From contig OX336337.1 in the NCBI GenBank assembly GCA_946902875.1, positions 1,054,001 to 1,118,000 on the forward strand: 64,000 nucleotides of DNA, read 5' to 3'. This document shows positions 39,190-50,374 of this stretch, piece by piece; within the stretch, counting starts at the first letter, position 1; every line of letters starts with the position of its first letter. A program made the position numbers and the translations under genes. A model generated the notes under the pieces. That model made no database searches. It was not told the DNA's origin and saw only the letters and a list, made by a program, of their open reading frames with translations. The stretch is from Nematopogon swammerdamellus (taxonomy: Eukaryota; Arthropoda; Insecta; Lepidoptera; Adelidae).

Positions 39190-39560
39190 TAATAATGAAC
39201 CTGTAAGAGATGTTGATGGATAAGTTACTTTGTTTTATCAGATATTGCGTTTGTAGACTCTATGTATGACATTAAAACTATATTGACGATTTTTAGGAAT
39301 ATTTTCTGTATGTATGTATGTATGTTCCTCCATAACTCTTAAACCGATCATCCGAATTCGATGAAACTCAGTACAAGCACATTTAACTACACGTGACACA
39401 GGATAAGCTAAATCAAATTAAGTTCCGGTTACGCTAAGATGTGGCTCTCATACAAACCGAATTGTTCCGCGCGCCGTAATAAAGGTACGGTAGCGGGTTT
39501 ACTCACTTTCTTCTTTTCAAATACGAATTTCACGCAAGCGAAGCCGTGGGCAAAAGTTAA
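39190..39560 (+). mobile_element. H1 Helitron-like element, near full length
   Basis: TGTAAGAGATGTTGATGGAT, AGTTACTTTGTTTTATCAG, GTATGTATGTATGTATGTTC, CATAACTCTTAAACCGATCA, AATTCGATGAAACTCAGTAC, TTCCGGTTACGCTAAGATGT and CACGCAAGCGAAGCCGTGGG with CAAAAGTTA. Among the longest H1 copies here. Confidence 0.7.
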
Positions 39561-40069
39561 TATATAATATATTTATATATGCATATAACTACAACTCAAC
39601 TACAGTTTGATTGAGCACGTGTATAAATATATCCAGCACAATATGTACCTACTAAACATTCTGAAAGAATAATTTTGTGCAATAAATATAAACTAGATTT
39701 AACCAATAGGTACAAGAGCGATTACAATTATAAATTAAATACCATAACACTATTGTGTGACTAATATCAACAATTATAATTAGGCTATAAAAACCATAAA
39801 ATCCATAAAATATATATATTGCATATAACTTATTCTAATCTAATAACACAATAAAGCTACTGAGTCGATGGATGATCTCATGATAAATCTTAATTGCATG
39901 CTAAAATCTTCGTTATTTGATTTGAACAAGAAAATCTCATTATAACACATAAATCCATTTACACCAACAAAAACCCAATGCTAATGTATTTAAAATATAA
40001 CTTCATCTTGGAACGCTGTTTCCGAAGTTGGTCTAGAAATTTTGAAAATATAAAATAAATTCAAACGTT
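39561..40069. other. no recognised feature
   Basis: Very AT-rich. Nothing coding. Confidence 0.4.
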
Positions 40070-40417
40070 ATTATCATTCCGTGCCTTAAAAGTAAAAATG
40101 GAACCATTATAAGATCACTCCGCTGTCCGTCCGTCTGTCACAGAGGGTTTTCTCGAAAACTAAATAACGTAGAAACTTGCAATGTTGTATAATAATGATA
40201 GATCTTGATGTCGCGCACATACTCTCGTCAAATATACGCAAATACGCTGGTCAAAAACAAGATAAAAATTAATTTTAAATTAATATGGGGGCCAATTTGA
40301 TACCAAGATATCGTGGTATCATTTAATTTTGGGAGATAACCTGTAAGGATTCTAAAAATATTTTTAAAGTCTTAAGTTCAGTGCTCTTAATCTAAAAATG
40401 TGCAAAAAATGACCCCC

Positions 40418-40454
<37 letters not shown>

Positions 40455-40460
40455 CCCTTA
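40070..40460 (+). repeat. family W repeat ending in poly-C
   Basis: AAAATGGAACCATTATAAGA, TCCGTCCGTCTGTCAC, TTTCTCGAAAACTAAATAAC, TAATATGGGGGCCAATTTG, then GACCCCCCTG and a run of 33 C (40421-40453). The 23-C run at 62078 lies in a similar context. Confidence 0.5.
40421..40453 (+). repeat. (C)33 homopolymer
   Basis: 33 uninterrupted C, the longest homopolymer in the window. On the opposite strand this is poly-G, which can form G-quadruplexes. Assembly length may be unreliable. Confidence 0.9.
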
Positions 40461-41446
40461 TTCTCCTGTTCTCCTAGGTTTCTAAAACTAAAATTTTGAC
40501 TTTCATAGAAAACTGCATGTTTTTTCCACAAATGTATTGTTTTCGAAAAAAAAACATATAATTTGCGCGGGCCTCGCTCATGACCGCTTTTTTAAATTTT
40601 AAAATATATTTAGGACAATCGCATAGGTAACTACATACGAGTATGTACTAACTTATTGAATTAAATGTGTTTTCTTACCAACGGATCAAATTAATATCAA
40701 TGAAGGTGCAACCATTCCTCAGGTAATAACTTCAATATACATATTTTAACCAAATACATTAACAAGTCGTTGAGTTTAACCTATCGCGCGCCGGAGGGTC
40801 TATATCGGCCCAAAATGGCGCTTAAATTTTTCAAATATGGAACGTGTCAGTATACAATAGTGGCTCACTAGTCCGCGCAGGCTAAAAGCAATCAATTGTT
40901 TTCATTAGCTAAAGTAAAATGTTGTGTTCGTGTTTAAACGCGAGGGCAGATAACATCGTTATAAATTGAATAGATTTTTTTTTTAATGCAGTGTTGCCAT
41001 TTGGAATATTCAATTAGGGGGAATTACGTTAGAAGTCTAATGCACCCACTAGTGTAGAAAAATAATGTCTTAACATTTAAACAAATATAATTACTAGTAT
41101 TTTTTTTTTAATTTTGCGCTTCGAAATTATTATTTTATAGTTAACATTGGAAATAGAGTTCTAATAAAAACTGAGTCTTGTATTATGTATTTTATATTTA
41201 AATGTTTTCCTCATAATGCATTTCTAAGCTTTGTCTAATATTTCCTTTTTCCTGTTTGTGTATTTCTTGTAAGTTATTCTAATTAACTTTATATATTTAC
41301 ATACATATACATATAAATAGTAGATCATTAATGAATATCAGAAATAATGTGGCGACAATACCAAAACCCTGAGGACGACATTGTTTTCATTTCAATTCAT
41401 TTCATTATCATTTCATGAGTACAAACATACATCATACAGGCATACA
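40461..41446. other. no recognised feature
   Basis: AT-rich. GCAGTGTTGCCATTTGGAAT at 40988 recalls transposon ends, with no partner. No gene. Confidence 0.4.
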
Positions 41447-41560
41447 TACATACTACACGCTGTATCTGGTAAACGGGGTAAACAGAATATTAGTTGTTGT
41501 GCTGCAATGACTCTGGTAAATTGCAGCGAAACTCCGACCACCGCGTTTCGCAAAACAGGA
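41447..41560 (-). repeat. K element fragment
   Basis: CTACACGCTGTATC, GGTAAACAGAATATTAGTTG, TGCTGCAATGACTCTGGTAA and CGACCACCGCGTTTCGCAAA. It passes directly into SINE-A on the other strand at about 41560. Confidence 0.65.
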
Positions 41561-41734
41561 CAAGACGGCTATGTACATATATATAGTTCGTGTTTTCCGT
41601 CCAGTTCGGTGAAGCCGACATGAAATGTAGGTAAGCACTGATATGGCACCTAGTTCACCCGGTGTTATAGGCTGACATCACGGATGTTGTAGGTGATGTG
41701 GCCAACCGCGTCAATTTCAATAAAAAAAAACCAG
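41561..41734 (+). repeat. SINE-A, 5-prime-truncated
   Basis: GGCTATGTAC, TTCGTGTTTTCCGTCCAGTT, GCACTGATATGGCACC, GTGATGTGGCCAACCGCGTC and CAATAAAAAAAAA. Confidence 0.75.
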
Positions 41735-41817
41735 ATAACCTAATTAGAAAAGTTGCATGTTTATGACTAAGTTGGCTTTTTATTTTAGTTGTTATTTTAG
41801 GTATTTATTTCACGGAT

Positions 41818-42169
41818 AAAAAAAACCGGACAAGTTCGAGTCAAACTCGCGCACCGAGGGTTCCGTATCGTGATATCATGGTCAGCGCCACTCACGCCAT
41901 CTATGGATCAGTTAAATTGCTTCATACTTTTTTCGGTAGATGGCGCGCATACACTTTTTAGTTTCTCGTACCCTCGTGAATTTTTTACATTTTCTTATTT
42001 TTATTATTTGTTGTTATATCGGGCATAATAAATAACACATACTTATTCTGTGAAAATTTCAACGGGCTAACTATTACGGTTCAAGAGATACAGCCCTCGG
42101 ACAGACGGACAGACAGACGGGGCGTAGGCTTAGTAATAGGGTCCCGTACGAGGGATACGGAACCCTAAA
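41818..42169 (-). repeat. F-family repeat, near full length
   Basis: AAAAAACCGGACAAGTTCGA, CGCGCACCGAGGGTTCCGTA, GCGCCACTCACGCCATCTAT, TTTCAACGGGCTAACTATTA, (ACAG)n and GGATACGGAACCCTAAAT. Confidence 0.75.
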
Positions 42170-42291
42170 TAAAACAAGATCACCTAATAAGGGAAGTTGC
42201 CGTTGTATAAGACTAAGTTGTTAAGCTAGGGAATTTATTTTATGTTTCTAGTATTTCACGGTAAAAAAAATAATTTAAAAAATATATGTCA

Positions 42292-42503
42292 CTAGCTGTG
42301 CCCGCGGCTCCGCCCGCTCTCATATTTCACTTCACTGCTAACCTCATAAGCCATTTAGCGTGATAGTAAGTAGCCTATAGTTGATGGGAAGAATCAAGCT
42401 ATCTGTAGAATTTTGTTTTATTAAAATCGGTTCAGTGGTTCTCGAGTTATAAGCGGACAGACAGACATACACTCAGACACTCAGACAGAAAGCAGACGTT
42501 GGA
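42292..42503 (-). mobile_element. H4 Helitron-like element, intact ends
   Basis: Inverse: begins (3-prime end) CTAGCTGTGCCCGCGGCTCC and ends (5-prime end) CAGACGTTGGA followed by TTTT. Read forward it is A|TCCAACG...GCACAGCTAG|T, the expected Helitron termini and A/T target. Non-coding, ~212 bp. Confidence 0.75.
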
Positions 42504-42806
42504 TTTTAATAAAGGTAAGGAAGTAAATTATCCTTATTAGTGACACAGTTGCGCCGGTGGTGGCGCGTTGGGTTGTCATTATTATGCCGCGGTTAGTTTG
42601 GATAGGTTGTTGTAGTGCAATAAGTATCAGTTTATCATCGCATTGTGCGGCGCATCCACAGCCTCATTCAGTTCGACCGCTGATGAAACAATGGAGACGT
42701 TACTCACATAATCCTATTATTACAATCTTCTTTACCGCACCTGGCGTAGAATAAACTAGACAGATTAAATGTTTCCTTCGATGTTTACTTTATATGGTAA
42801 ACTAGC
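42504..42806. other. no recognised feature
   Basis: Single-copy DNA with a short plus frame (42557-42754) that matches nothing. Confidence 0.35.
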
Positions 42807-43161
42807 TTTTTAGGTTTCCGTTTCCCGTACGGAAGCCTATTACTAAGCCTCCGCCGTCCGTCCGTCTATCCGAGGGCTGTATCTCTTGAACCGTAGGTAG
42901 TCCGTTGAAATTTTCACAGAATATGTCTTACTATGGGGGATATAACAACAAATAATTAAAAAAAAGAAAATGTTAAAAATTAAGGGGGGCTGCCATACAA
43001 CATACGTACAATAAAATCGATTAGTCACACTATTGAATAATAGATGGCGCCACAGGCTTTTATACATTGCAATGTTGAAAGACAAAAGATAGGCGGATAA
43101 TAGCGGATAGTTACGGAAACCTCCGTGCGCGAGTAAAACTCGCACTTAACAGATTTTTTTA
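42807..43161 (+). repeat. F-family repeat (diverged subtype)
   Basis: TTTTTAGGTTTCCGTTTCCC, GCCTATTACTAAGCCTCCGC, ACTATTGAATAATAGATGGC, TTGAAAGACAAAAGATAGGC and GAGTAAAACTCGCACTTAAC. The same subtype is inverted at 51016. Confidence 0.65.
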
Positions 43162-43306
43162 GGAATCCGCCACAATAACACATATTCTGTGAAAATTCAA
43201 ATTGGCTGAATATGACTAAAAGAGGCATTTAAAGGTAAGACAGACGAACAGACGGACAGACGGCGTAGGCTTAGTAATAGGGTCCCGTACGGATATGGAA
43301 CCTTAA
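43162..43306 (-). repeat. F-family fragment
   Basis: AATCCGCCACAATAACACAT, GACGGACAGACGGCGTAGGC and GTCCCGTACGGATATGGAAC, abutting the plus copy tail to tail. Confidence 0.6.
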
Positions 43307-43417
43307 AAACCAACATAGTAATAACAGATTATTGCATACAGATAGTGTGTTATTTTTCGGCTTTCTTCATTTTTCAAACTTTCAAATAAACCCAATTTAT
43401 TCAAAGATACTTAACCC

Positions 43418-43705
43418 GTGCGGGCAATTAAACTGTCGGACGCAAAAGGAGCCCGCCACATAATTAACCTAAAGTATTATTTAACGCCGCACCTAGTCTT
43501 GAATTTCGAAAATTTTTATAAATGTTTATCTCGGATTACCGAACAACGACTGATATATGTCTGTCAGCATAAGGCTGATATGTTCGTAAGACGGGCCACT
43601 CACGTCCTTAAAATCAGAGCCGATATCGGTGCATTTGGTGGTGGGAGTGAAGTCGGGTGGTACTCTAAACAAGAAAATTTTTCTATTCAAAAGAATCTTT
43701 TATGA
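43418..43705 (+). other. unrecognised 95-residue open frame
   Basis: Begins MRAIKLSDAKGARHIINLKY and includes CLSRITEQRLIYVCQHKADM. The DNA is not repeated in the window and is less AT-rich than its neighbours. No signal peptide or motif I recognise. Could be a decayed exon, a small gene or chance. Confidence 0.2.
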
Positions 43706-43792
43706 CATATAACTTATGCTAATACATCACTGATAAGTGCAGAATTTGTATAAGTACTGTATTATGTTTTTTATTTAAAATTTACATATAAT

Positions 43793-44110
43793 GTTAGGCT
43801 TCGTAATAGGCTTCCGAACGGGATACGGAAATCTAAAAAGACCAAGTGCGGATTCGGATTTCATATTTGTTGCTTTACTTTAGAGTTTGCACTATAATCA
43901 ATCACACCAAGTTTGGGCGCCGTCGTGCTACACCTTTGCCTTAGTCTGGCGCGCGCCACGTGTTGTATTTCACATTTTAAAAAAGTTTGACGCTTGTATG
44001 TATAGAGGACCCTTAATTTTTTAATTTTCCCTTTTTTGTTGTTATCTTGTATATTCGCCAGAATAACATATTTTCTGTGAAAATTTCAACCGCGAACCAT
44101 ACATACTGAA
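43793..44110 (-). repeat. F/F2-family fragments
   Basis: GTAATAGGCTTCCGAACGGG (F end), then AAAAGACCAAGTGCGGATTC, TTGCTTTACTTTAGAGTTTG, CACTATAATCAATCACACCA and AGTTTGACGCTTGTATGTAT, the inverse of F2 at 28005. Confidence 0.55.
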
Positions 44111-44570
44111 TATGCATATGTTGTAAAAGAAGAATAAATATCGGAATCTGGGCCGAACTACCTACACACGCGGCTATATAGGAAGCGATCTAAGGCGCTC
44201 TCCACGATTATTGCTTCCGATGTCGTCTCTGATTTGGGGACGTGAGTAGCCCGCATAACAGCGTACCGGGGTGGCAGCGGGCGGGGCGGGGTCGATTCCG
44301 TCAGCTATTAAATATTAATTCGACGATTTACCTCGTATTAAATCAACAATGAAACTCTGATATCTCTTCTCGTGTATTGTGGGTAGAGTTGACAATCGTA
44401 TAGAGCGGTGTTTTTATGGCGCCCAACGTGATCGGTTGGCTACATAGACGTATATTATTTCTCTATGGTTGGCTACAACTCTCACTATCCGTGATGTCTG
44501 CCCGTCTTCGGTGTGGTGGTAACAGTCCGGTTTAGTTTAGTTAAGATTAGGTTAGTTAAATTAAAGAAAA
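44111..44570. other. no recognised feature
   Basis: Single-copy DNA. 44270-44295 is G-rich. No gene. Confidence 0.35.
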
Positions 44571-44662
44571 CATTTTTTTTTAAATACACAACACAAATTA
44601 TTGTGTGGTGGTACGGAACCCTCGGTGTGCGAGTCCGACTCGCACTTGGCCGATTTTTTAGT
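44571..44662 (+). repeat. F-family end
   Basis: GTGGTACGGAACCCTCGGTG, TGCGAGTCCGACTCGCACTT and GGCCGATTTTTTAG. Confidence 0.65.
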
Positions 44663-44727
44663 ACATTTTAGTGTTTAGGGCTGATGGTTTTAATTAGTTA
44701 TATTTGTAGTTTGATTTTATTTAATTG

Positions 44728-45130
44728 GTTATAATTTTTTTTATGGAAACTGACTGAGGTTTGGCTACATCACCTACAACATCCGTGATGTCAGCCCATA
44801 TCATATCACCGGGTGAACTAGGTGCCATGTAAGTGCTTCCCTTCATTTCATGTCGGCTGCACTGAACTGGACGGAAATCATGAACTATTTATATAGCCGA
44901 ACATACATTCGACCGAATGTTTCATTCAGTGCGTTGGTATCAACCCGGGCAGGATAAACCCTACCACCTAGAAAGATAAGAAGGGAAGGGACCTACATTG
45001 GGACCTACAGTTTTACGTTGAATCCGAACCACGGTCAGCGTCCAACGGTCGAGCGATCACCCATCCAAGTAGGAACCGCGCTCAGGGTTGCTTAACAACA
45101 GTCGACCGACCGCACCATTGAGCTACCGAG
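44728..45130 (-). repeat. SINE-A5S: complete 5S/tRNA-headed SINE, copy 1
   Basis: On the minus strand the head has TAGCTCAATGGTGCGGTC (tRNA A-box-like), GTTGTTAAGCAACCCTGAGC and CCTACTTGGATGGGTGATCG (5S rRNA internal promoter words), then GTGGTTCGGATTCAACG (B-box-like). Core and tail follow, ending at the T-run at 44729-44736. Same order as 59569-59950. Confidence 0.8.
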
Positions 45131-45423
45131 ACTAAAGAAATTATTCGTTTTATTTAGAGCAAGAAAATAAATTAGTATACCGCAAACATTCACTTTACAG
45201 TGTCCAAACACGGAACCAAGTCTAGCTCTTACGTGCTCTGTGGCCGGTGCGACTGACAAATGTGGCTCTCGGAATTGCAAAAGTTGTTTTCGTGGGCTCC
45301 GCTCGCGTCGCCTTTTCATTTAAAATCACATCGACGACGGAGCCAGAGTAGCATTACCATAACATCGTGTAACGGGAACCGGGCTAGCCTAATGTGGATA
45401 TGCCTTCCATCTTCTTTTTGACA
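45131..45423. other. no recognised feature
   Basis: Spacer with chance frames. Confidence 0.35.
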
Positions 45424-45575
45424 TCGACAATGTCTGTTCGATCGCTACAGTCTAGTCCCCGATTTCCAGCAAGAGTACGAATTCGCACTGGTGTCGTGAG
45501 TTTTAAGGCTACGTGAATATTTACGGTGTCAAATGACGCGTATCGATGAGGGCTACAAAATGAAAAATAAAATTA
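45424..45575 (+). repeat. family Y repeat, copy 1
   Basis: TTCGATCGCTACAGTCTAGT, ACTGGTGTCGTGAGTTTTAA, GGCTACGTGAAT, TGACGCGTATCGATGAGGGC and TACAAAATGAAAAAT align with 61645-61798. Non-coding; class unknown. Confidence 0.5.
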
Positions 45576-45619
45576 AAAAAGTTTGAGAGTTTTTGAGAAA
45601 ATCGCAAAAACCCGCTTAA

Positions 45620-45790
45620 AATTATTCGAGCCGACCTGGTTTCGATCCAGGTCGGGACCTATTTTTTTTCTCTTCATTTTCGGCTTTACATTTATCTAAA
45701 AAAAGATATATAATTATTATCGGTCACTCCGGTGAAAGAAAACACAGTGACGAAACATATGCACTAACCGTTCTATCTAGTTCTATCTAA
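45620..45790 (+). repeat. SINE-D-like repeat (tRNA-related), 5-prime-truncated
   Basis: GACCTGGTTTCGATCCAGGT then CGGGACCTATTTTTTTTCTC, TTCATTTTCGGCTTTACATT and TATCTAAAAAAAGATATATA. The B-box-like GTTTCGATCC sits in a 9-bp stem. The same downstream sequence follows the tRNA-like head at 52146. Confidence 0.5.
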
Positions 45791-46240
45791 TTCGCTGTAA
45801 GAAATTAAATACTTTAATGCCCAAAACATGTATGTATATATTCTTTATTGAACGCCAATTTATATAAATTAGGCACAATAGGTGAGCTTAATGCCGTGAG
45901 GCATTCTATTCTAACCAATCTTTGGGAATAGTGTACGAAATAAAATAATAAATTATGCTAAACAGTTTTTATTTACATAGCAATTTATCCGTATCAACAA
46001 CGTTTTCCCACTCTACATATCGTGGCGACACGTCACGGTCTCTCCGATTCGTGGTTGTTTTACGAGTTTATGGCAATTTCCTTAATTAACTGTGGTCACG
46101 TACTTTCCTTCACTGAGCAGCAAAAACAACAGCAAACATTTAAGAGTACGACACACGAGTAACATGTAGGTACGAGTAATTTTCGAGCAACTCAAAATTC
46201 ATTTAAATAAGCATGCAAATAATGTAAAACCAAATAATTA
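45791..46240. other. no recognised gene
   Basis: 45838-45945 resembles a LINE UTR start (CTTTATTGAACGCCAATT). 46020-46110 has TTTTACGAGTTTATGG and CCTTAATTAACTG (homeodomain-like words). Confidence 0.3.
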
Positions 46241-46329
46241 ATTATCGTCCCAAGGTGTAGGCCCCATAAAAGTTAACAAGCGCGGTGGAAATTCCACGGA
46301 TGCAAGAAAGATGGTGACGTGCCGTTTTT

Positions 46330-46420
46330 TGACGTGATGACGTCACGTCTTATAAATTGATGAGCATCGGCTGCACGCACGAAAGCGTGTCACGTTGATA
46401 TTCAAAGTTACCATGGAAAC
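46330..46420 (+). promoter_or_regulatory. CRE, TATA and X-box cluster
   Basis: TGACGTG at 46330-46336 and a perfect CRE TGACGTCA at 46338-46345, TATAAA at 46351-46356, then GTTACCATGGAAAC at 46407-46420, which fits the RFX X-box palindrome. CRE followed closely by TATA is a plausible core promoter reading plus. No exon is recognised downstream, so function is unproven. Confidence 0.4.
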
Positions 46421-46880
46421 GTCTTAAGAAGTAAAACTGTCAAGATCAGACAACAGAAGTTTTGATGGCCAGTCACAAGATGATTAATCTTTCTACTGGA
46501 AATAGAAATTACTGATCTTTGATCTATGTACTACGATTATTCCACGTCATCACGTAAAACTATCGTCCGTAAACCGACTTTACAGACAACCAATTTTTCG
46601 GGTAGGAGTAGTATGAATCGAAAATAAGAAAACATTCGATTAAAATTTTTCTATTGCAAAACTTCGAATCGAAACAAAGAAGTAAGAAGCTACCGGCCTA
46701 GATATTATTATATTATAATCAACGAATAAAATCTTTTTTCTTTTTTCAAAACCTTACCTTCCTCACTTTACGTTGGATACGAATTTATAAGTAAATTCAG
46801 AGGCATTTTAATTAAATTAAATTAAATGTGTTTGAAATTAAATGAAACGTCTTTTATTTCTCCTATAATTTTAATCATTA
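46421..46880. other. no recognised feature
   Basis: Single-copy then AT-rich DNA. ATTCCACGTCATCACG at 46539 is a further CRE-like half site. Confidence 0.35.
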
Positions 46881-46886
46881 AGTACC

Positions 46887-47375
46887 GTGTGGGGCCAGTA
46901 CATGTCGTAATAGGCGACTAAGGGATAAGGACGAGATGACGTGCTAAAGGGCGACAGGTTAGCCACCTCTCACCTTGGCACGGTCGTTACACCAAGTCAT
47001 GCAGCAGATGGGTATTCGTGCCTTTTTGTATTTTTGCCTTTTTTTCGACACACACACAGGAACGATTTCGAAAAACGATGTGTCCTTAGTAGTTAGGTGT
47101 CAACAACATATGGATGTTCCGAGCGAGTCTGGCGGGTGTGGCGGAGACGGATGGGGGCTGGAGGGATGAGGGAAGCCAATTCATCAGAGCAACGTCCATG
47201 GTAGTACCTATAGAACAGGCTAAGAGAGCCTTACTTGCTGCTTGATAGTTGTCCGAATACGTGGTGTTCGTTGTTGTGTTGCAATTTACCCAAGTTCTTG
47301 CAGCACAAAACCGATTACTCTGCTCACCCCGTTTCGGGATACAGCGTGTGGTTTGTATGTATGTATGTATTACAC
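46887..47375 (+). repeat. K element with an internal ~200-bp insertion
   Basis: Head X (GTACCGTGTGGGGCCAGTAC, partly deleted), GGCGACTAAGGGATAAGGAC, GTGCTAAAGGGCGACAGGTT, CTCACCTTGGCACGGTCG and ATTCGTGCCTT. An insertion follows to about 47230, then CTTACTTGCTGCTTGATAGT, CTTGCAGCACAAAACCGATT, GGGATACAGCGTGTGG and (TATG)n. GCCTT borders the insertion on both sides (possible 5-bp duplication). Confidence 0.65.
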
Positions 47376-48539
47376 TGCAGCAAATAAACATAAACAGAGA
47401 AGGACAACGAAATTGCTTTTAATGAGTTAAATTATTTTCATTTTGCAGGAATGTCCACACTATTTAAATCCTCTGAAAGCATGCGGCCGCGGCGGGTGTT
47501 AATTTACAAACAAAAAACCACTTAAACTTACTTCATTCTAATGTCTGCGCAACGTGCGTATTAAAATATTAAAATGTTTTCGCGACGGACAAAAACAACT
47601 CATAAACGTGTTAATCAAATGTGCATACATATACAGATACGATACGATGATTGTGTAAAGTGAGAATTATACAGTTTCATATGGGCATAATTACATTAGA
47701 ATTTTTGTTCTGCTCGTTAATGTGGTAGATAATACAAAATGGTTAAAACTAGTCTTCGTCTATCCTTTATATACCGACAGAACTGTATAGGTGTATATTA
47801 AAATTCTGGGGCAAAAATGAAAAAAACATGTTATATATATTTTTTTTTTAGGAAGGCATATAAATAAGGACTATTATACATTTTTGTGGCGGTAAATTCG
47901 AAAAATTGTATGGTGATCATGAATTTTTTTTTTCAGTTTAGAATAATAAAATATTACTAAAAAGTGATAAAGTTGTTCATTACACCTCCAAAATCCTGAC
48001 TTAACAGTTTGTAGTTATTGGTGAATGCCTCTAGAAGGAATGTATTTTTTTTTAATCTTGACTTTGAATGAAAATAAAATATCTAAAGCCAGTGTGCTGG
48101 GTACCGCTGGGTAGACGACGACACGGTCGAACTGGGGGAAATTTTCGTACTATAACATTATGTGTTTTTTTTTAGTTTTAATTTATATTGCAATAAATTG
48201 TCCAACATCTAAATATAATTTTGCAATGTTATAAAAATCTTCATTGTTCTATCCTGCTTCCAGTCTACTTGCAGCCTGCTGCGTCAATTCGCCATCACAA
48301 TGCTCGACTTATGGATAAGCGGCAGTAGTACCTATACGCAGCCGCAGATAGATTTTCACTTCGAACCCCATAGTGACGAAAGGCGCTCGACAGTTTGAGG
48401 CTAAAGTGACCCTTATTTCAACAACCTTAAGGTGCGGAATAAATTGTTTAAAAAGAGGCATGTGCTCCGATATACATCGCATGAGAAGGGTGAGGAGGGG
48501 TAATAATAAAATCTCGTATCTTTCTTCCACACTCGCGCA
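47376..48539. other. no recognised feature
   Basis: AT-rich with T- and A-runs. No gene. Confidence 0.4.
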
Positions 48540-48790
48540 CACACTCCCCCCGCCCGCCCCCGCCGCCTCGTTACCGCACCCCCGCCGCCTCTAGCGCTAA
48601 TTTAATTTAAGAAATAAACCGAAACGTATCTATTCTTTATATTCGCGATCCAATTTGGATAAGGTGCGCTTCGAGGGTAAGAGGGGAGCGGGGGAAGAAC
48701 GGGGTAAAAATGGGGTGGAACGTGCCGAGATCAGTCATACGTCCGTTACCCGTACACCCGCGCTGTAGTCAGGAGGAAAATATGTTTACT
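48540..48790. other. GC-rich island
   Basis: C-rich (CCCCCCGCCCGCCCCCGCCG at 48546) followed by a G-rich stretch (GAGGGTAAGAGGGGAGCGGG at 48670). Composition only; no promoter or exon supported. Confidence 0.3.
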
Positions 48791-50374
48791 TACTCGCTAT
48801 TACAGCAAGAAAGTAAAATAACAACAATATTATGGATAAAACCATGTTTTATATATGTATATATATTGTATACATACATTTACATTTAATATATCCATTT
48901 TAGCTGATATATTACATTTTAATAATTTTATCAACAATAGCTATTAAATATTACATTGAATACCGCAAGGCATTAAACTCGCAATTTATTACCTTTATTA
49001 AATGGTGTACAATAAAGGTATATTTTCATTAATTTGAAATACATAGTTATATGACATAATTAATATTTAGGTTGATAATATTATTAATAAATAATCACAA
49101 GAATCAAGAATTTTTTCTAAAATATATGCATTTAAAAATGCATTAGTTCAAATTGGGCACATAAATAAATACTCACACAGTTGACTTTTCAATCCGTTAA
49201 TACTAACCGTTTATTTTAACCCTAAATGTTTGGTTAAACCGCAATTTAAACTCAACATCTCATCATAACTGATCAAAACCAAATCGCGCATGGCGCTGGC
49301 TTGGCGGAGGGATGCGGGGGTGAGGTGCGCGGACGGGTGGTGTGGAGGTAGGGGTAGGGGAGAAGCGATCACGCGATATCCTTAATAACGTGTTGCCCTC
49401 GGAAAGTGGCGAGGACTGATAGTGCCGACTTGCCCCCGCCGTCACTTGCCCCCGTCGCCCCTAACCAATTTACTCCTACTCGCACGAGTCTGTAAGCAGT
49501 TAGATAGAGAATTTGGCACAATCGAACGTATTCGTAGGAAACAATATTGGATTTGGTGGATATTCGGTGGCCTTAGTAACTGTGGTATTTTAGGCTAAAT
49601 ATGGCTAAGCTGTATTCTAGGCCAATTGTAGCATTAATCTTGGATTGAAGAAGATATTACAAACTGTGTTTGTTTAGTAAGTATGATTGGGCCTTTCTGT
49701 TTAGTTTACTGTGGACTGGTTACTGTGTGTGGACAAATTAATTATTTATTTATGGCGTACAATATATTTTTTAACATACTTACTACACTCTCTACAATAT
49801 TACATACCTACATACTTTGGGATTATTATTTTACTTAGTACTATGTTTCATCATTTAAATTGAATGTTCTCACTTTAAAGAGTAAGTGATCCATGTATCA
49901 GCGTATGCATGAATTCTACTTTACCCCCCAGCCGACACAAGGTGTTTACACTGTCCCCTCCCCTTAACGGCAACGCGGGGGACTAGTGCAGTAAGAAACA
50001 AAATGAAATGCAAATAAATACACTTTGTTTAGTTAAATTAGCGACTGCGGTGGCGTAGCCAGCCCCCCCCCCCCCCTCACCCCGATCACCCCCTCCCCCG
50101 TCCCCGTCCCCGTCGCAGCGCGGAACTATCGCTGCTTGTCAAGTGAGGACAAACTGATTTGCATACGGTGAGAGGGGACGACGACTTGTAAGTTACGCCG
50201 GCCGTTGGGGGTGATAGAGAGGGGACGTTATCTTATGGATTAAAACTAAAGGACTTGCAGTAAAATATAACCAAAGTTGAATGAGTTTAATTTATTTTAA
50301 TAATTTGTTAAAGCATAATTTTCATCTTTAACTATCTACTGATAATGTATTTGATGCAGAAAGGAAATATCAAA
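48791..50374. other. no gene; two GC-rich patches
   Basis: 48791-49260 is very AT-rich. 49290-49460 is G-rich then C-rich. 49500-49920 is AT-rich. 49925-50210 is C-rich with a 14-C run (50063-50076). No supportable frame or repeat. Confidence 0.35.
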
